A DNA stretch of 64,000 nucleotides from Mycolicibacterium sediminis (lineage in GTDB: Bacteria; Actinomycetota; Actinomycetes; Mycobacteriales; Mycobacteriaceae): positions 806,001 to 870,000 of the forward strand of contig NZ_AP022588.1 in NCBI RefSeq assembly GCF_010731735.1. The letters run 5' to 3'. The notes under the pieces are model-generated. The model was given only the letters and a program-made list of their open reading frames with translations, was not told the DNA's origin and did no database searches. Shown here piece by piece: positions 63,099-64,000 of the stretch (the first letter of the stretch is position 1; each line of letters opens with the position of its first letter). Position numbers and translations under genes: made by a program.

Positions 63099-64000
63099 CT
63101 ACGGCAGGTGTCTCGTGGTCATCAAACCCTCGGTGAGGTCGCGGTGCAGCTGCTCGACCATCGACCGGCGGCGCAGCGGCGGGCTGTCGGTGTGAGCCTC
63201 CTCGGCCACGCCCGAGATCACGTCCGCGAGCGCCTCCGTCGAGGTCCACCGCGGCTGCCACTCCAGCTCGGTGCGGGCCCGCGAGCAGTCCAGCAGCGGA
63301 ACGCTGAACGCGAGGTCGAGCCAGCCGCGGTCGATCGGCTGCGCGCGCAGCCGCCAGCTGACGTCGACCAGCTTGCCCAGCACTCCGGAGGGCACGTGAA
63401 TCTGCTTGGCGCCCAGAACCTTCGCCACCTCGGCCCGGCCGATCGGCGGCTCGGCGGCGAGGTTGAACGCACCGGTCGCGCGTCGCTCGATCGCGCTCGA
63501 GAACGCCTCGGCCACGTCGTCGGCATGGACGAGCGGGATGCACAGCTTGCGATCCAGGGGCAGCACCGGGAGCAGTGGCACGGCGAGCATGGGCACCCAC
63601 CCGGGGAGCGCGTACCGCATGAGGCCGCTCGCCGCCGCCCTCTGGACGATGAAACCGGGGCGCATGCGCGTGATCCCGACGCCTTCGTCGCCGTACTCGT
63701 TCTCGTAGCCGTCGAGGACCGCCTCGGCGGCGGACTTGTCCCGGCTGTAGGGCGACGACGGGATGCCGCTCGTCGACCACGACTCGTCGACGCGCTCTCC
63801 GTAGCGACCGCCCGCGTAGGTGCCCACCGAGGACATGTGCAGCAACTGCCCGACACTCGCGGCGTGGGCCGCCTTCAGCACCGCGGTGGTACCGCCGACG
63901 CCGAGCTTCGTGAGGTACTCGGTGTTGCGCGTGGGTTGGAAGCCCCACGCCAGGTGGACTACTGCGTCGGCGCCCTCGAAGATGGTGCGGAGTTCGCTTG
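63099..64000 (-). CDS. NAD-dependent epimerase/dehydratase family protein (5' end outside window)
   Basis: The visible 299 residues lack the N-terminal cofactor loop, which lies beyond base 64000. They show ADAVVHLAWGFQPTRNTEYL, then MSSVGTYAGG with the catalytic serine, and YSRDKSAAEAVLDGYE with the extended-SDR Y-x3-K. A DVAEAFSSAIERRATGAFNL segment and a C-terminal substrate domain follow. It likely reduces or isomerises a sugar or sterol-type substrate. Its stop codon abuts the ATG of the flavin monooxygenase gene, so they form an operon. The start is unknown. Confidence 0.88.
   Translation of the reverse strand, partial: SELRTIFEGADAVVHLAWGFQPTRNTEYLTKLGVGGTTAVLKAAHAASVGQLLHMSSVGTYAGGRYGERVDESWSTSGIPSSPYSRDKSAAEAVLDGYENEYGDEGVGITRMRPGFIVQRAAASGLMRYALPGWVPMLAVPLLPVLPLDRKLCIPLVHADDVAEAFSSAIERRATGAFNLAAEPPIGRAEVAKVLGAKQIHVPSGVLGKLVDVSWRLRAQPIDRGWLDLAFSVPLLDCSRARTELEWQPRWTSTEALADVISGVAEEAHTDSPPLRRRSMVEQLHRDLTEGLMTTRHLP

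Overview
The window is high-GC actinobacterial DNA and reads as the chromosome of a fast-growing, non-tuberculous mycobacterium (Mycolicibacterium type). Support comes from a furA-katG pair with a mycobacterial-type FurA operator, a 13E12-type DUF222/HNH gene, an Ig-YkuD L,D-transpeptidase, a cutinase, an MMPL transporter, EspC-like type VII substrate architecture, a paired acyl-CoA dehydrogenase operon and a GH65/beta-phosphoglucomutase pair. Many starts are GTG and many genes overlap by 4 to 22 bases. I found no tRNA, rRNA or CRISPR array.

Layout. 1-3.4 kb: the end of an unidentified gene, an aldo/keto reductase divergent from its likely AraC regulator, a Sap/GAP membrane protein and an MSMEG_6728-family protein. 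3.5-9.1 kb: a tightly overlapping MoxR-DUF58-VWA-TPR (Bat-like) operon ending in a MOSC protein. 9.1-17.9 kb: an SRPBCC protein, a tiny secreted peptide with a strong terminator, kup, hrpA, a glyoxalase-fold protein, a lipoprotein and a membrane protein translationally coupled to a DUF899 remnant. 18.0-21.8 kb: two tandem 174-bp structured repeats, a paralogue of the tiny peptide, then furA-katG. 21.8-35.1 kb: an SDR/SRPBCC/FAD oxidoreductase operon, selO, an L,D-transpeptidase, DUF3105/DUF305, a lipoprotein and zinc alcohol dehydrogenase pair, a molybdopterin oxidoreductase, a CsbD/coiled-coil/DUF6480 cluster and a DUF3159 protein.

35.1-41.3 kb: a cutinase, then two modular cell-wall hydrolases that look like type VII substrates. 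One is a WXG-like/NlpC-P60-like protein. The other is an EspC-like/GH19 protein coupled by a 4-nt overlap to a lipoprotein. An ECF41-type sigma factor, DUF2237 and a CobW GTPase follow. 41.3-51.2 kb: GH65 and beta-phosphoglucomutase, a cation/proton antiporter divergent from a TrkA protein, and an operon of two acyl-CoA dehydrogenases, SRPBCC proteins and a zinc alcohol dehydrogenase. 51.2-56.1 kb: a metallophosphoesterase, a 1.44-kb IS481-family element with a 14-bp target duplication and a frameshifted transposase, and the very C-rich DUF222/HNH gene. 56.1-64 kb: an acyl-CoA carboxylase subunit, DUF5313, an OhrR-like MarR regulator with an aldo/keto reductase, an MMPL transporter, a flavin monooxygenase-like protein and a truncated epimerase.

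The most unusual items are the twin genes for 28-residue secreted His-rich peptides with shared terminator sequence, the two tandem repeats whose inverted arms co-vary, and the GH19/lipoprotein pair, which has the form of a type VII effector with a candidate cell-envelope protector. Gene identities rest on motifs and remembered family features, not on database searches.
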